Shown here: positions 36,971 through 50,000 of the stretch, in pieces
How the letters are laid out: the number at the start of each line of letters is the position of its first letter
Position numbering within the stretch: position 1 is the stretch's first letter
NCBI GenBank assembly: GCA_946902875.1
Contig: OX336349.1
Coordinates: 11,927,891 to 11,991,890, forward strand
Source of the DNA: Nematopogon swammerdamellus
Lineage: Eukaryota; Arthropoda; Insecta; Lepidoptera; Adelidae
Reading direction: 5' to 3'
Length of the DNA stretch: 64,000 nucleotides
Position numbers and translations under genes: made by a program
Notes under the pieces: model-generated
What the model was told of the DNA's origin: nothing
The model's database searches: none
Seen by the model: only the letters and a program-made list of their open reading frames with translations

Positions 36971-38724
36971 AACTATAACCACAGATTACTAAATAGCTAT
37001 AACTCGCGTTGTTGGCGCACGCGCTCTGCCCAAACAACTTGTAGAATGCTCAAAGCAAATATTTGTCGACATCACGTATAGACACTAGGCCTGGCCACAT
37101 TGTCTCGCTTCTCGACCGAGATGCGGGCTTATCGCTACAGGAAACTTCTTCTGACCTGTCACATTACCGCGAGCTGCGAACAACGTCCAACGAAATATGA
37201 GCGGAAATACTTTAAAGCATTATTTTATGTTTATAATAAAATAGAAAAAAGTGCACACCGACCTATGTAAGGAATCAAGGATAGGTACTTCAAAGTTCAA
37301 ATCTTGCAATATCTTGCAAGATATTTATAATATCGGCAGAGTGCTCATAATAACCTTGGCCTGAAATAACGCGTCAATAAGCTGAAAGACAACACCTACA
37401 AAACAAAATTTTATATTTATTTTATTGTTTTTTATTATGAACTTCATAAGAAAACGTATGCATATGAAACTTACATAAATTAAATAACATTAAATTTTTT
37501 TTCGAATTTGTTGCGTTTGTGGTTGAAACTTTGAAACCCTCGGTCCGTAGAGCAGTGAAACCAAAAGCTTCTTGAAGAGGCTTGGGCCTCTGCTGGTGGA
37601 CGCAACTGGCGTCCCGCAATCAAGGGCCTACTTCATTCAATCAAAGGGTAAGCCTCGCCATCCAGCGGGGTAATGCCGCAAGTGTTCTAGGAACATTTGA
37701 AAACGCCCCTTTTGATAGTCTGTTATTTTAATGTATGTTAGGTAGGTTTTAATGCTTTAGTTATTAGTAGGTATTACTTTTTTTATTTTATGAAAATAAA
37801 TGTTCCTTCATATTCGATATTTAAATTAAACTAAATAAAATTGAACAAATCGTCGAAAATGTTCGGAACAGTAGAAAATCAACACGCATTTGGGTAGCAT
37901 TTATTAAAGTTGCCTTAGCTACGTCGTATCTATTACTTAGTTTAGTACTATTAATGTATTCTATGCTGTTACTTCCAGAACAGCACGATGCTTACAAGAA
38001 GTAAACAGGATAATGCTGCTCATACGTTTATTGAACCCATAATTCTAATTCCGTTTTATAGTTACAAATTACAATAGACGTTTTACTTCTAAAGATAGTC
38101 CAACGATACAAGCACAAACGTTTAATTGAACGATTACGCATTCCGTACAGGCGAGCTGTACCTACATAAAACACTATTGAGAATCTACCACAATCGATTC
38201 AATTGCATTCTTTATACGAGGAGCGCGGAGTGAGCGCGATGCGCACCACCTATTTTACGCGAGCCAATAGGAGCGGTTTGTTCGGAGCGGGGCACGCCTA
38301 TTGGGCGGGGGCTGTAGACGAATTCTTTCCCGCCTATTCGGTCCATTTCGAAGGCTGCGCTGGCCGCGATCTGTCTGGACAGCCACGCCAGTGATGCGAT
38401 GTCTCGCATCGTGCTGTCGCTGAGTTGGATACGCTCGACAATCGAAGATTCCAATGATGTGAAACAATATTTTTGACTTAGAAGTTTGGTGATACATAAT
38501 TTAGGATTTTAGGTTACTAGGTACCTATAGATAGATATATTACACTTTACTTACTTTAAAATGATGTAAAATTAAAATGTATTGATGAAATATTTAGGCA
38601 GACTTAGGTACCTATTTTGTTTGGGTAGATACCTATGTCATGGTGAAAACTAATGCTCTACGATACATATATTATTTTATTACATAATATTATACCTACT
38701 TACGTTACCTATATTTACATACAT
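36971..38724. other. Non-coding; candidate promoter-like patch at 38.2-38.4 kb
   Basis: Mostly AT-rich. A GC-rich patch at 38215-38430 carries CCAAT at 38264-38268, an inverted CCAAT at 38300-38304 and a GGGCGGGG box at 38303-38310. No gene adjoins it visibly. Confidence 0.35.
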
Positions 38725-39078
38725 CAGCCTAGGTAGCTCAGTGGTGCGGTCGGACGACGTTGGTCGGATCATAAAAGCACACCTGGGTGCGGTCAGTGGA
38801 TGGATGGGTGACCGCTCGACCGTTGGAGGCTGACCGTGGTTCGGATATCACGTAAAACTGTCGGTCCCTTCTTACCTTATTAGGGTTGGTACCACCGCAG
38901 TGAATGAAAGGTCGGTTGAAACGGCTATTTAAATAGTTCGTGTTTTCCGTTCAGTTCAGTGAAGCCGGCACGAACGAAGGGAAGCACTGACGTGGCACCT
39001 AGTTCACCAAGGTCTTATGGGCTGACATCACCGATGTAGTAGGTGATGTAGCTAACCGTGTCAGTCTCCATAAAAAAA
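38725..39078 (+). mobile_element. SINE-A, nearly full length
   Basis: A box in GGTAGCTCAGTGGTGCGG, B-box-like GGTTCGGATATC, TTGGTACCACCG core with a small deletion before it, GAAGGGAAGCACTGACG and a CCATAAAAAAA tail. Confidence 0.93.
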
Positions 39079-39164
39079 CATAGGCACTCAGTAAATCCCA
39101 CCTGCGTTAGAATTGTAGTCTCCGGGCGAACATCTTTCTCTACTCCTAAATTCCATATATTTTT

Positions 39165-39886
39165 TATGGTTCCGTATCCGTTGTACGGGACCATATTAGT
39201 AAGCCGGCGGCCGGTGGCCGCGTGGTTTGGGCATCGGCTTCTCATGCGAGAGGTCCTCGGTTCGAATCCCGTCGGCGTGTACCGATGAGTTTTTTCTGAC
39301 GAAAAAAATTATGTGCATACCTACACCTGCTGCGTCACCGTTCGGAACCGGTGTAAAAGTGTAGGTCCCTTCCCTTACCCCTTACTAGGTGGTAGGCTCA
39401 AATTGTAGCCGACTGGGTTGGTACCACCGTACTGGATGTAAGATGGCCGCATAACAGCCTCGGTTGTGTTCTCCTCTAGTCCAGTATAGCCAGCAATCCA
39501 GGGAAGTCTCCGGTATGGCACCTACCTTCTCGGAGGTGATATTGGCTGGTCGGAGCATGCGCTTCGGCCCCTCCAACTCAGCCATCCATACAGGATTACA
39601 TAAAAAAAAAAATAATAATAAAAATAAGAAAAAGTAAAAACTTTACGGGGTGGGGCCCCGTAAAGTTTTTATAATGTTTATATAATGTTTTTATATAAGA
39701 AACTAAAACGTGTATGCGCGCCATCTACCGAAAAGTTTATGAAGCAATGTAACTAATCATGAATTTTAACTAATATGAAGCTTTTCATAAAATACGCCAT
39801 AGATGGCGTGAGTAGCGCTGACCATGACATGACGATACGGAACCCTCGGTGCGCGAGTTCGACTCGCGCTTGGCCGGTTTTTTTGT
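39165..39886 (+). repeat. Family F element interrupted by SINE-B
   Basis: A 5' piece (ATGGTTCCGTATCCG, 39168-39200) and a 3' piece ending TACGGAACCCTCGGTGCGCG and CTTGGCCGG followed by a T-run (to 39886) look like two parts of one family F repeat. The SINE-B at 39205-39610 lies between them. A 16-bp-arm hairpin (39635-39671) and two CGCCAT motifs occur in the 3' part. Confidence 0.55.
39205..39610 (+). mobile_element. SINE-B, full length (best copy)
   Basis: Has an A-box-like GTGGCCGCGTGGTTTGGGC, an exact B box GGTTCGAATCC (39259-39269), TACTAGGTGGTAGGCTCAAA, GGTTGGTACCACCGTACTGG, ATAGCCAGCAATCCAGGG, TCGGAGGTGATATTGGCTGG and a GATTACATAAAAA tail. Confidence 0.95.
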
Positions 39887-42800
39887 CATGTCCCGTACCT
39901 AAAATCTATTTAATATTAAAATACTTAGGGCCGACTGCACCAACACAGACTTAACAAGTACTTAAGAAACCAGTAGTACCTAAGTCTACTTATGCTCATA
40001 AGGTGAAATGTTGTTGTTAGAATCCTAAACTAGACCTAACCTAACTAAACTTACCTAAAGTTAAGTCTGCATGTCGGACATTTAACTTTCTAACAGGAAC
40101 ACAAGAAAAGTCAAATTGACATGCCATGCAGGCAGAGCGAATAAATAGCGTCAGCTGCGGCAGAGTTATTTTATACAATGTAGTGTCATCTCTGTCTCCT
40201 TAACGCTGAAAGACAGAGAATACACTTCAATAGAGAAGCTTATCGAGTTACGGATTTACGCTGTCGTGGCGGGCCCTAGAGTCATATTTTAAGTCTGTGT
40301 TTGCGCAATCTGCTCTAACTCTAAAATACTTAAGTACCTACCCATATAGTACGAGTGCACACAGGTACCTAACCCTCAAACCGCATCGTGTGAGGTCACG
40401 TCTATCTGACCGGTATCGCGTCGTCGTTGTCATTCGATGAGCTTGCTCGCCGATATGTAACCGTGCGGCAAGCGTGGGCCGCGCAGGACTGCTCAGTACC
40501 TACTTCGAGCCACTTAGCGAGCGCGGCCCGTAATAACTCTATAGCCTAATGGAGGGTTAGCGATCATTTGCACTGCGGAAATGAAGGGATTTGTCTCGTA
40601 AACTTGTCCTTGTACGATTAAAATGATTTGTCTGTAGGTGTAATTTGATTAAAAGGAGCTTTCAATGATGGTTATTCAGTAAATTATAAACTACATAGGT
40701 ATTTAGGTAAGTACCTTAAGTATGTCTTACTTACTTAATATCAAATAAGTGTAAAAAATAATATTAAAATATGCTTTGTTCCTGTCAGAACTAATTGCAA
40801 GCCTTTAATTTGAATGTAGGTAATACCCACTGTAAAATATTAAATAAGAGAAAGTACATGTTCGCGTACCTACTTAGGTAGGTACTTACTTATGTAAGCA
40901 TGATGAAAGATATACAGCTTCATTAGTAGGCAGAATCTGAAACAAACAATTTATATCTATCGAAATGAGTAGAGAGTATCATTTGTTTCACCTCCAGTAG
41001 CATCTAATATCAATAAATTTCATATTCAAAACACAATTAAATTATGTCCTATACACGTTGCAAGCGCGTTCTCTCAGGATGAGGCATTCGGTTTTAATAT
41101 ACCGTATTAATCATTCAAACATTTCTTATTAATAAAGTCTTCGGTATTCGGGGCCTCTCGAGCCCCCGCCTCAAAGAAGGCACAATAACCTATGTAGAAG
41201 TGGTTATTAAAGAAAGCGTAAAAACGATCGTCTAAGCGGTGCGACCGCTCACAATGGACGAACTACTGAGCTTGAAAAATCGATTCAATTCAAAGACTGC
41301 TGGATCGATCCGACAGACAGACTGCCATTGTGAACTCACAAAAGCTCTCGACCGAATCAAAATGACATAAAATTCTTTTTACCTCCTTTTGTGACAATGG
41401 CGGAGTGTTTTTCGAGTTTCGTATAAAATGAATGACGTGCTAAAAAGGTAACAAATTGTGTCCGTATCTTGAATAGGTGTCGAGTTGGTCTCTTTGGGGA
41501 ATCGTCGGCGCTGTAAGTGTTTTATATGGTTTTCGGTTCGGATTAAATTATTGCTTTTTAGACGTTTGCCATATGTCGCTGTTGAGCGTCGCGCGCGCGA
41601 GATGCGGTGCTGCTGCGGGCTGCGCTGTCAGCATAATTATTATTGTGATTCACTTCATACTTACATACACTACCAATTTTGTGGTGAATTTAAATTAGGA
41701 TGTTGAAACTATTTATTTAGTTATTTGATTTCTTTTGAATTCTGAAAAAAAAAATACATATTTCAAAACTGACCAACAGTCGAGTAGCCAAATATACCTA
41801 TTATATAAAAATCTTATAGAAAAATCTTTCAGTTTTATGCACTGACAGGTCCTTTTCGGGTCTTGGCACTTTTTAATTGTACATATAAGTAATTATTTAG
41901 GGCATTCTTTTCAATAAAATATATATTCTTTCCTTTTGAGTTAAATATTGATTTTTACGTTTTCCACTCTGACGTCAGTAAGACAGAAGAAAATGTCACA
42001 CCATCAATATTTATAAATAAAACAAAAACAAATTAATTCTAAGTCCTAGATCTAATTGTTGTAGACCACCACAAGTATCTACTTTATAAGCAAAGAAAAT
42101 GAATTAAAAGTTCAAACAAATTAAATATATTGCTATGTAAGTAGCCCAATTTTTTCCAATCTAAAATCCCAGTGGCTTACTCATGACCTGGCATTATTGT
42201 TAACTCTGAGCGCTCACAAACGCGAACAAATCATCCTCGTGAACGATCCGCTCACCTCGGAATGTCAGTAAAGTTTTTGTGTCGACGAGACCCCCTGCCA
42301 ATTAAACGGATATACTTAGTTTAAGAAAGGTAATGCAAGTGAGGTATTCCCCTTACAAAGTAAACACGACGGCTTGCGAACGAGACGAGCATTATATTGT
42401 CATCTGCAGCGGTGGATTCACACGAGCGATGAAACACTTGCATGCTAGTTGAGAGTTTTGTTCCAGTTACGATGAGATTTAACAATCGTTGTAAGTACAA
42501 CATTTGGTGCGTGTCTTTCAGTAGTATGAACGAATATAAATGACCGTCTTCCTTATTGTGGTATTTAAAAGTATTAGATATGGTCAAGAACATTGTACTG
42601 GTAGGTATACACAAATAATTATTATAAAAATATAAAAAAATTCCATTTACATTTATTTATGTTAAATATTTGAGTTAAACCGTCTAACTTTCCTGGTTTG
42701 TTTCCATCTTATGTCGAAATATATTGGCTAGGTAGGTACTTAATTGAGCAAATAATAAATAAATAATAATCAACTCATAGGTACAGGAAATAATCTGTCA

Positions 42801-44962
42801 GCGCCTGCAATTGGCAGAGAAAAGCGTATGCAACTTGTGTGTACGAAACTCGAAGTCTAAAATGACACACAAATATCACAAAGAGAATTGTTTACTTTCA
42901 AAGGTGTTTGAAAAATATTTGCCTTACGTTTTCGAGTGCGCATTATATGTGGCATTTATTGTCGGGTTCTTATTGGTGACACAAAACGACCACACACGAA
43001 ATTGGGTGCAAAAAAAGAGATTACCCTTTTTTTTGGGCGGATGTTCATTTGGTGAAATTGTTTTGACAATGTCGAGAAACGTGTGTGCGACATTTTGCAC
43101 TTGTTGGCTCGTGTGAATTTAAAGGAAGTAAATTTATTGACGTTTCAAATTTGATTTAGTACTAATTGAGCCCGTGACTCCGCTCGCGTTGTCTTCTTGT
43201 TTGACAATGCCAGTTTAGAAGTGTAGTCAATTTCACATTTAACTAAATGAAAACAAAATTATAATAATTTAAAACTTTGGACGAGTATATCATGTTGATT
43301 TTCGATCTCACCGCTTAGCTCGTGTATCTGCCAATATCTGAATAATGGCGTAATGCTTATTGTTACTCCGAGTTAAGAATTTAATAAAATATCTTCTATG
43401 AGATAAATTGAACACAGCAAAAGAGTTTAACGCTTGCTAAAAGAAAACCCAATATCTGGTAATTTTTTGATGCGCGATGTTTAATTTATGCTATAAGCAG
43501 AAAAAAAGCTGTTTTTATATGTCAACGTAAGTACTTATGTATATTGATTGTGATAAGCTCGGATTTACAAATTTAGTATATTTTCAGTTTATTACTAACG
43601 TAACGTGCATGAAACCAAGCAACTGGAATTTATAATAGAGTAATTTAATTGGAAACCATTAAATATTATTAATTAAATAAATAATGTGTCTTTTGAACTT
43701 AGTTTTTAAGTATTTGCAGGCAGGCTTTAGGTAGTTTGGCATATTTTTTAATTTTGTTCGTAAATTATTTTAAATCAATCAGCTTTACTCACGGTTTCAC
43801 TCCGAGCTATGTGGTGTTCGTAAATGTCATCTGTTTTGTATAGTGCTGAATTAAATAATGAATATGCATGTACTTACCTATTTCTTACTATTTAGTTTTT
43901 ATTATTATTCGTAATTACTAAATTCACATAATATTTAAAGCTACAAGACTAAGTAGGATGAGGGTTTACCACATTCACAGATAGGTGCGTACTAAAAATG
44001 AAACAATAAAAATAATTTGTAAATTTGTTTAATATCATAATGATAAATCTTCCTTGTACAAAAATATGACAAACCTAATCTAGAAGGAGGACAATCGTCA
44101 TTTCATTAAATGCACACCATAGGATAAAGTAAGTATCTACGTACGTATTAGACAAGTAGTTCGTTGATATTCACAGTGTTTTCAAAACATTTCTTAAGGT
44201 TTCATTTATAACTTCGTTTCTTTTATTGTTGCGGTTTTAATAACGTAAAAATATAAAAAAATAGATACTTAAATAAATATCAAAATAAAAATTATAGCTC
44301 AAATACTAATTAGAATTGCGCAGTTTTCAATCGACAACATTTTATTGTATTCAAGTTATAAAGACTTTGTAAATTTGTTTTTCCAACACAATACTAAACA
44401 TATTCAAAGTACAGTCTGATTTTAAAACAAAAAATAAAACAATTTGTATGAACATCGTTGATGGCACCGCTTAATCTTCTCGCCTATGTGGCAGATGTAC
44501 AAAATTCACTGTTGCTATCTAATATGTATACATGTGTTGCTTTCGATACTTTTCCTGCCCTAAATTTTTTATGTCATTATAAGATTAATAATATCCGATA
44601 TGGAAAATATCAATTTGGGCACCTTCATACCACACATAGAAAAATGTTTCTTATTCTACGGGTAGATAAGAATACTTTAAGACGGTAAAGGTAAAACTAA
44701 ATATTATTTCTAATGGACGGATTATTTACTATTCGAATACACTGAGATCACAAAAAATTACAAAATTTCCTTAATCTAACCAATCTAACCGACGAAACAA
44801 TTTGTTAGTAAGTTCCGAAGTAATGAGAGCTTTGTCGGTCGACAATAGTCAGTCAATGTTATAATTTTTTTTAAACGATGAAGAACTGGTTCTTCCACAT
44901 TAATTCACTTGATTTGTATCAGTCTTGTAGCAACATCACTATCACATTTTTTATATTACATA
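39887..44962. other. Non-coding sequence downstream of the sob-like gene
   Basis: No gene or young element is supported over about 5 kb. GC-richer patches lie at 40380-40560 and 41580-41630. A 101-residue frame (42811-43116) has a Cys-rich start but no recognised domain. Short family G-like pieces occur near 43170 and 43788. Confidence 0.4.
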
Positions 44963-44968
44963 TTTATT
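44963..44968 (-). terminator. Candidate polyadenylation signal of the sob-like gene
   Basis: AATAAA on the minus strand about 150 nt past the TGA, the first one downstream of the stop. It is followed by a GT-rich stretch reading TGTGATAGTGATGTTG. Further AATAAA hexamers occur near 44342 and 44222, so a longer 3' UTR is possible. Confidence 0.5.
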
Positions 44969-45119
44969 TCTCTGCGGTACTATTTTTTTTAATAGTTTGA
45001 AATGGTTGCACCATTTTGATATCTTCAATATTTCTTTACACTCCTCCGGTTCATCCTTCTTCGTCAGTCTCACCATTCAAAAATCTTCTATTTTCATTAT
45101 CCTAAGTTGCAGAGCGGCA

Positions 45120-45501
45120 TCAGTTGTCATCGTCGTCATCATCTAAATGTTCTATTGGGAAGTTGGGGTTGAGTAGGGGACACTTTCCGTTGGCGCCGCT
45201 CGGTGAGGTGTTGGGGTTGGCGACGCCGCCGACCAGGTTGTGAGTGAGGCTGTGTCTCCTGAGGTCGCAGTTCCTCCTGAAGACTTTACCGCAGGAGGAG
45301 CAGTTGTAAGGCTTGATGTCGGTGTGCGTGAGGAGGTGGGTTTTGAGGTTGGACCTTTGGTTGAAGCTGCGGCTGCAGACGGGACACTTGTGAGGAGACT
45401 CCTCCATGTGCAGGATCTTGTGGACCGCCAGCGTGCGGGACTGGCAGAACCCCTTCCCACACTCCATACATTTGAACGGCTTCTCTTTTGAATGGATGTA
45501 T
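45120..45501 (-). CDS. sob: Odd-skipped family zinc-finger transcription factor, exon 2 (sob-like, residues 359-485)
   Basis: Terminal coding exon of the same gene. The acceptor is a T-rich tract ending TTTTTACAG next to 45501. Joining it to exon 1 rebuilds an Arg codon and completes finger 2 with H362. Then follow finger 3 (C370, C373, H386, H390), finger 4 (C398, C401, H414, H418) and finger 5 (C426, C429, H442, H446), with standard five-residue linkers such as TDIKP. Five fingers is the Sob/Bowl and not the four-finger Odd count. The 39-residue tail contains NFPIEHL followed by six Asp and ends at TGA 45120-45122. F473-x-I475-x-x-L478 resembles an eh1-type Groucho-binding motif, which is known for Odd; whether this one works is inference. 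The total protein of 485 residues is shorter than fly Sob (near 580) and Bowl (near 740), as I remember them. Confidence 0.95.
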
Positions 45502-46717
45502 CTGTAAAAATAAATATTCCATTGTTTTTAAATACGATCGGCAATCCTTAATCACTTTGTTCAGTTTGAAAATATTATATCTGCAATTATATTCACCTGA
45601 CATTCTATTATATTTATTTGTTATTGGCTAAAATATACCTATATCATGTTTGGTTTTTAAATAATGACAGTCAATAAAAGCTATTCCCTTTTAATTATTC
45701 AATATATAAATAAATTCACACTAGTTATTAAAAATGAGAAATTATTAAATACGATGTAACATTGATTAGAATTTGTAGGTATACCAGCCTGTAGGTATAT
45801 CTTAAGGAATATAAAAGACTTATTGTATTAAAAATAATATTAAAATAATTGTATTGAATAGTTTTTTTTAAATAGATATACAAAAATAGATAGGAACATA
45901 ATGTAGGTGGGTAATCCTTTATATCCACTGATCACGCCTCTATTTGCGTGCCGAACGCTACTCAGGAAATAGGTGCTGATATTGTAATTTCACGCAAACC
46001 GTAATATTAGAGGCGATCGAGTCATCAAATTGAATTTCAAATTAAATACGACATCGACATGAAATACCAATTCGTACAATTTAACACGAACATGTCTGCG
46101 GGATCATTGCCGTGCATCGACTATAGTTAACTCGGCCTTGAGTTACAGAATGCGTTGAAATCACTCAAATTATACACTTGTTTCTATTGAGAATATAAAA
46201 ATATATAATTTAGGAAACTTGTAACATAAAAAGGTAGAAGTAAAATATTAGTGGTTTAGTTAAGTATGCGGTGAGCAGAAAGAGAAACTGGATACATAGA
46301 TAACTGCTACAGAGACCCGTCAGTCAATCTAATGTAGTAGAGACGCACTCGACCGCCGCGCCGCCGCCCGCAGTCAGCCGTCTTCCTACACAAGTTATAG
46401 ACCAACCGGTTTATTGCGAATGATTACTAAAATACAAATAGCCCTATTATTCTTCAAGTCTAGTTTTAGTGCTGATGTTTTCATAATAAAAATATTTTAT
46501 GTTTCCTGCTTCGGCGATGTTATCACAAAATAGATAGCTTAATTGCCTGTTCGTTATTATACTATTTTTACATACTTAACTATCTAGTAAAAGGTGAAAT
46601 ATTATCGAGTTATTATATTTTATAAAAAAAATTATCATAGCAGAAACTCTGCACGACCTAGAACTCAACATAAAAATAAATAATGAACATAACGGTTGAC
46701 CGGGAGAAATGTCTATA

Positions 46718-46802
46718 AGGGATAAGTCCGCCTTTTCACCTCATTTAAATATTATTTTGTGCTTGCTTGTTTCGGTAAAATGTTTTGGAGCAATAAAGTA
46801 TT
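46718..46802 (+). repeat. LINE-like 3' tail (family H)
   Basis: GGATAAGTCCGCCTTTTCAC through GCAATAAAGTATTTTTT, ending in a polyadenylation-like AATAAA. Related tails occur at 24828, 25944 and 30730. Inferred to be a non-LTR end. Confidence 0.4.
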
Positions 46803-46933
46803 TTTTAAGAACTTCAGAAAAGGTTTTTTTTATCTATGAAATGTAACATAATAACATGAAACAGTTGTTTAAAAAAAATTCAAAAGATATTTCGAATCGT
46901 ACCTAGGTCGTACTCATAAACACAAACATTCAC

Positions 46934-47017
46934 AGGCATTCTCAACCCCTGCATACGACTGAATGTCCATAGGCGTCGTTAGACCCCTTATACGTGGTAC
47001 GGCGCCACATGTCGAGC
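46934..47017 (+). repeat. Dispersed repeat shared with 28932-29017
   Basis: Both copies carry GGCATTC, CCCTTGCAT or CCCCTGCAT, GAATGTCCA, TCGTTAGAC and GCCACAT in the same order and spacing. Class unknown. Confidence 0.5.
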
Positions 47018-50000
47018 TTTAAAAAAAACAATTAAAAAAAACACTCTTCGTACCATCATAAACAAACACATATATACAAATTAAAGACCTGTAAAAGTGT
47101 TAAAAATTAAATATTTAAAGCTTGCGCATTTATCCACCCACCGCCTGAAGGCGGAATATCAAAATAGCAAATGTGAAAGATACGTAATTTTTTAAATATA
47201 AAATTGTAGTGTTTTACGTGCAGCTTTGATAGCAACCAATATAAGCACTAAATAACTGATATAAAGTTTAAAAAAAAGAAGTTTTTCAAATGCTTCAAAA
47301 AGTGTCTAACTAAGCGCAAAAGGACAAGCCGCCCCGCCGCATGAGTGGTTTTGAAGGAGCACTGTATTGAATGTACGGTATGTCCCGAGGCGTCGAAACA
47401 TAGGCCCTCGCGTGCTGAGAACACCTTGTGCACGAGCCAGCTGGGAAGCGAAATAAGAGCCCAAAGGCTATTGATAATAAATTAGAACAACCTTTCATTT
47501 CGTTCGTGTCGTGTTTTTGCTTTATTTCTGTTTAAAATTTTAGGAATGAACCCGTGCATTATGGAACACCATCTCTCTTCATATATTGTTAGCATAAATC
47601 GTATCCACTAGAATGACAGTTACAATATTGGTGATTACGGACTTTGATGACATTAACGAGTTAGAACCGCTCAATAATGAAGGTTTAGTACGAGGACAAA
47701 AACAATACAATGTTTAATGGTTGGTGCTTAAAGTTGACTGAAGTGCAATAAAACGTTTAATATTACTCAAAAAGTGACAATAATGTGCAAAATGAAAATG
47801 CGCATATCATTAAACACCTAAGCCACGAAACTAAATAATGAACCTACCTATAAGTTTACGATGTTCAAAGCGGCCGATGATTTTATAATGATTAACGATA
47901 AGATGTTGAATGAAGATAAATGAAAAATACATTTCATTAATAAAATAGAAGGTGATGATAGTTATTATAGTGGTCGTACGTAGATACAAGTGGATACTGG
48001 ATGCGCGCAGCGAGGCGTAGTCGGCGGCGGCGCGGCGCGGGCGCACGCTTCGACATGTAGGCCTAAATTGAAAAGGGCAACACCGCACTAATTGGAATCA
48101 ACTTAATTTTCATTTTGGCCACTATGTTATTTAACTTGTTCATTGGCTCAGAAAAATAACATGATAAGGCGTTTGAAGAGGTGTTGATACAATGAATAAG
48201 TAATCATTTAGAATTAATTGACAATGATGCTAAGAAGCAGTACTTTATAATTTTCAAAATATATTTAGGTAGGTAGTTATTGTTTTGATTTAATTTTATC
48301 TTTAGATATATTAGTACTTGTAGTTGAAATTTTAATAATAACGTTGAACGAATAATTTTAAATCGCCAGAGACAATTACCTACCTACCTAAAACATAAAG
48401 AGGTATTTCACAATCACTTCATACTTCCCGGCTCTACTATCTCTCCGTTATCTCATTGATCTCGATTTTGATGTGTAAATTTATTTATGTCACCAATAAT
48501 TCCACTTTAATCCTCATGTCGGAGTCGCCTTAAGCCTTTGTTAAAACCCGTTGAAGAGTCACGTCGCCCATTATAATGTATCGTGTCATCGGACATGGAG
48601 CGAACATCGACAGGTTTGAGACGTGTTCCCTTAGCTTAGCTGCGCCGGCGCATGTTGATATGTGAACCCACATGTAGACGTATTATTATTATAATAGTGA
48701 TGTGTGCGGACCTGATCCGATAATGTTGTATGGGAAATATCGAAGAAGTTATATATCGGAACGGATTGGAGGACCTGTGCGTTATATTTCAAGATCTGAA
48801 TCAATAATAATAATCGAGGAAGAGGTTTTTGTTGGAAGTAAGAAGTTTCGAGTAAAAATATTAAGGAAAGAAGTGGCAACAAATTAAACAATTCAACAAG
48901 TTATTATACAGTAAATATAATTAAAATGATAATAAATTTTATATCTGCTTTACGGGTGCAATAATAGAGAAGACAATGTAGAACACTGAGGTTGCTTGAA
49001 ATATCTAGGGTCAAAATTTACAAAAGCATAAACTTGAAATTTTACGAAGTCCATTCATCATGGCCATAAAAGTCGGTATTTTTATTGAATAAACAAAGTC
49101 AAATTAGAGTGGACTCGAAATATCATGTTTGGACAAGAGTCTCCACACCTGAGCTCGTCTGAGATCTTATCTCTCCACTGTCAACTACTATTAATTTCTT
49201 TTATGGCCCTAGACCGTAACAGAGATCATTTGGATAGCATCGTTGTTCATTTATTTTGGTCGATGAACTTTTTCTGAATGTTTTATTGATTAGGGAGGAA
49301 TATTATTAGATACAATTAGAACTAAATTGTGCGTACTTTTACAATTTCAGTTTATTTAATTTTATAAAAATATCATAATCCAATATACTTATAGGTACAT
49401 TAATACATTTTTATATCCATATTAATATGCATTTATTACCGGAAGACGGAAAGTTAAATTAGCTAGAACTCTGCTATCGACGATATGACACTTTAATTTT
49501 AAGTTTGCTCTTTTCATTTAACTAAAAGAAAAATATATTCAGAATTGAAGTGATATAATTCAGCTGGCATTTGCAAAAATAAACTCTGTGTAGACATGCG
49601 CGCGCAATCTCGGTTTTGTTAAAACAAGACCCAAGAATTAATACATCGGAACGTTTCGGATTAGCGAAGGATTTTTACGGGATAATTTACGAGCGTGACG
49701 GACGACCTGTCGATAGCATCAGCCCGTAACATGCTTAATCCTTTTTGTTTTGGTTTAAGAAAAATTCACTCTACCGCCATTATTCAAAATGTTTTTCATA
49801 ACAGTTCGCGAAGGAATTTCGGGACCGCAACGCAATCCTTTACTGATATCGAGAAATAAAGAATTTGATTCTTGCCTCGGTCGCGTCCAGTCCCTCACTC
49901 GAGTTAGACGATCGTTTTATCTTTTAGTGGCATAAATAAAAACCCACGCCTTTTCGAATCGGACTGTGTTTTTGGAGTAAGAAATATTTCCGATAGATGT

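Noticed and set aside
38203..38497. Open frames on both strands
   Set aside because: They fall in the GC-rich promoter-like patch; peptides show no family features.
39207..39275. tRNA-like sequence with good A and B boxes (also 31764, 38725, 34183, 58036)
   Set aside because: Each continues into a SINE body or lacks pairing acceptor arms, so these are SINE heads or remnants, not tRNA genes.
42811..43116. 101-residue frame with a C-x-x-C near the start and a hydrophobic stretch
   Set aside because: Looks superficially like a zinc-binding membrane protein, but the second Cys/His pair is not placed as in a known finger and there is no supporting context.
45152..45603. Long alternative frames on both strands over exon 2
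   Set aside because: The frame with five-finger continuity is unambiguous; these are overlapping shadows without domains.
47248..47498. Overlapping minus-strand frames inside the intron
   Set aside because: Neither peptide resembles a known protein, and there is no sign of an alternative exon joining the fingers in frame.
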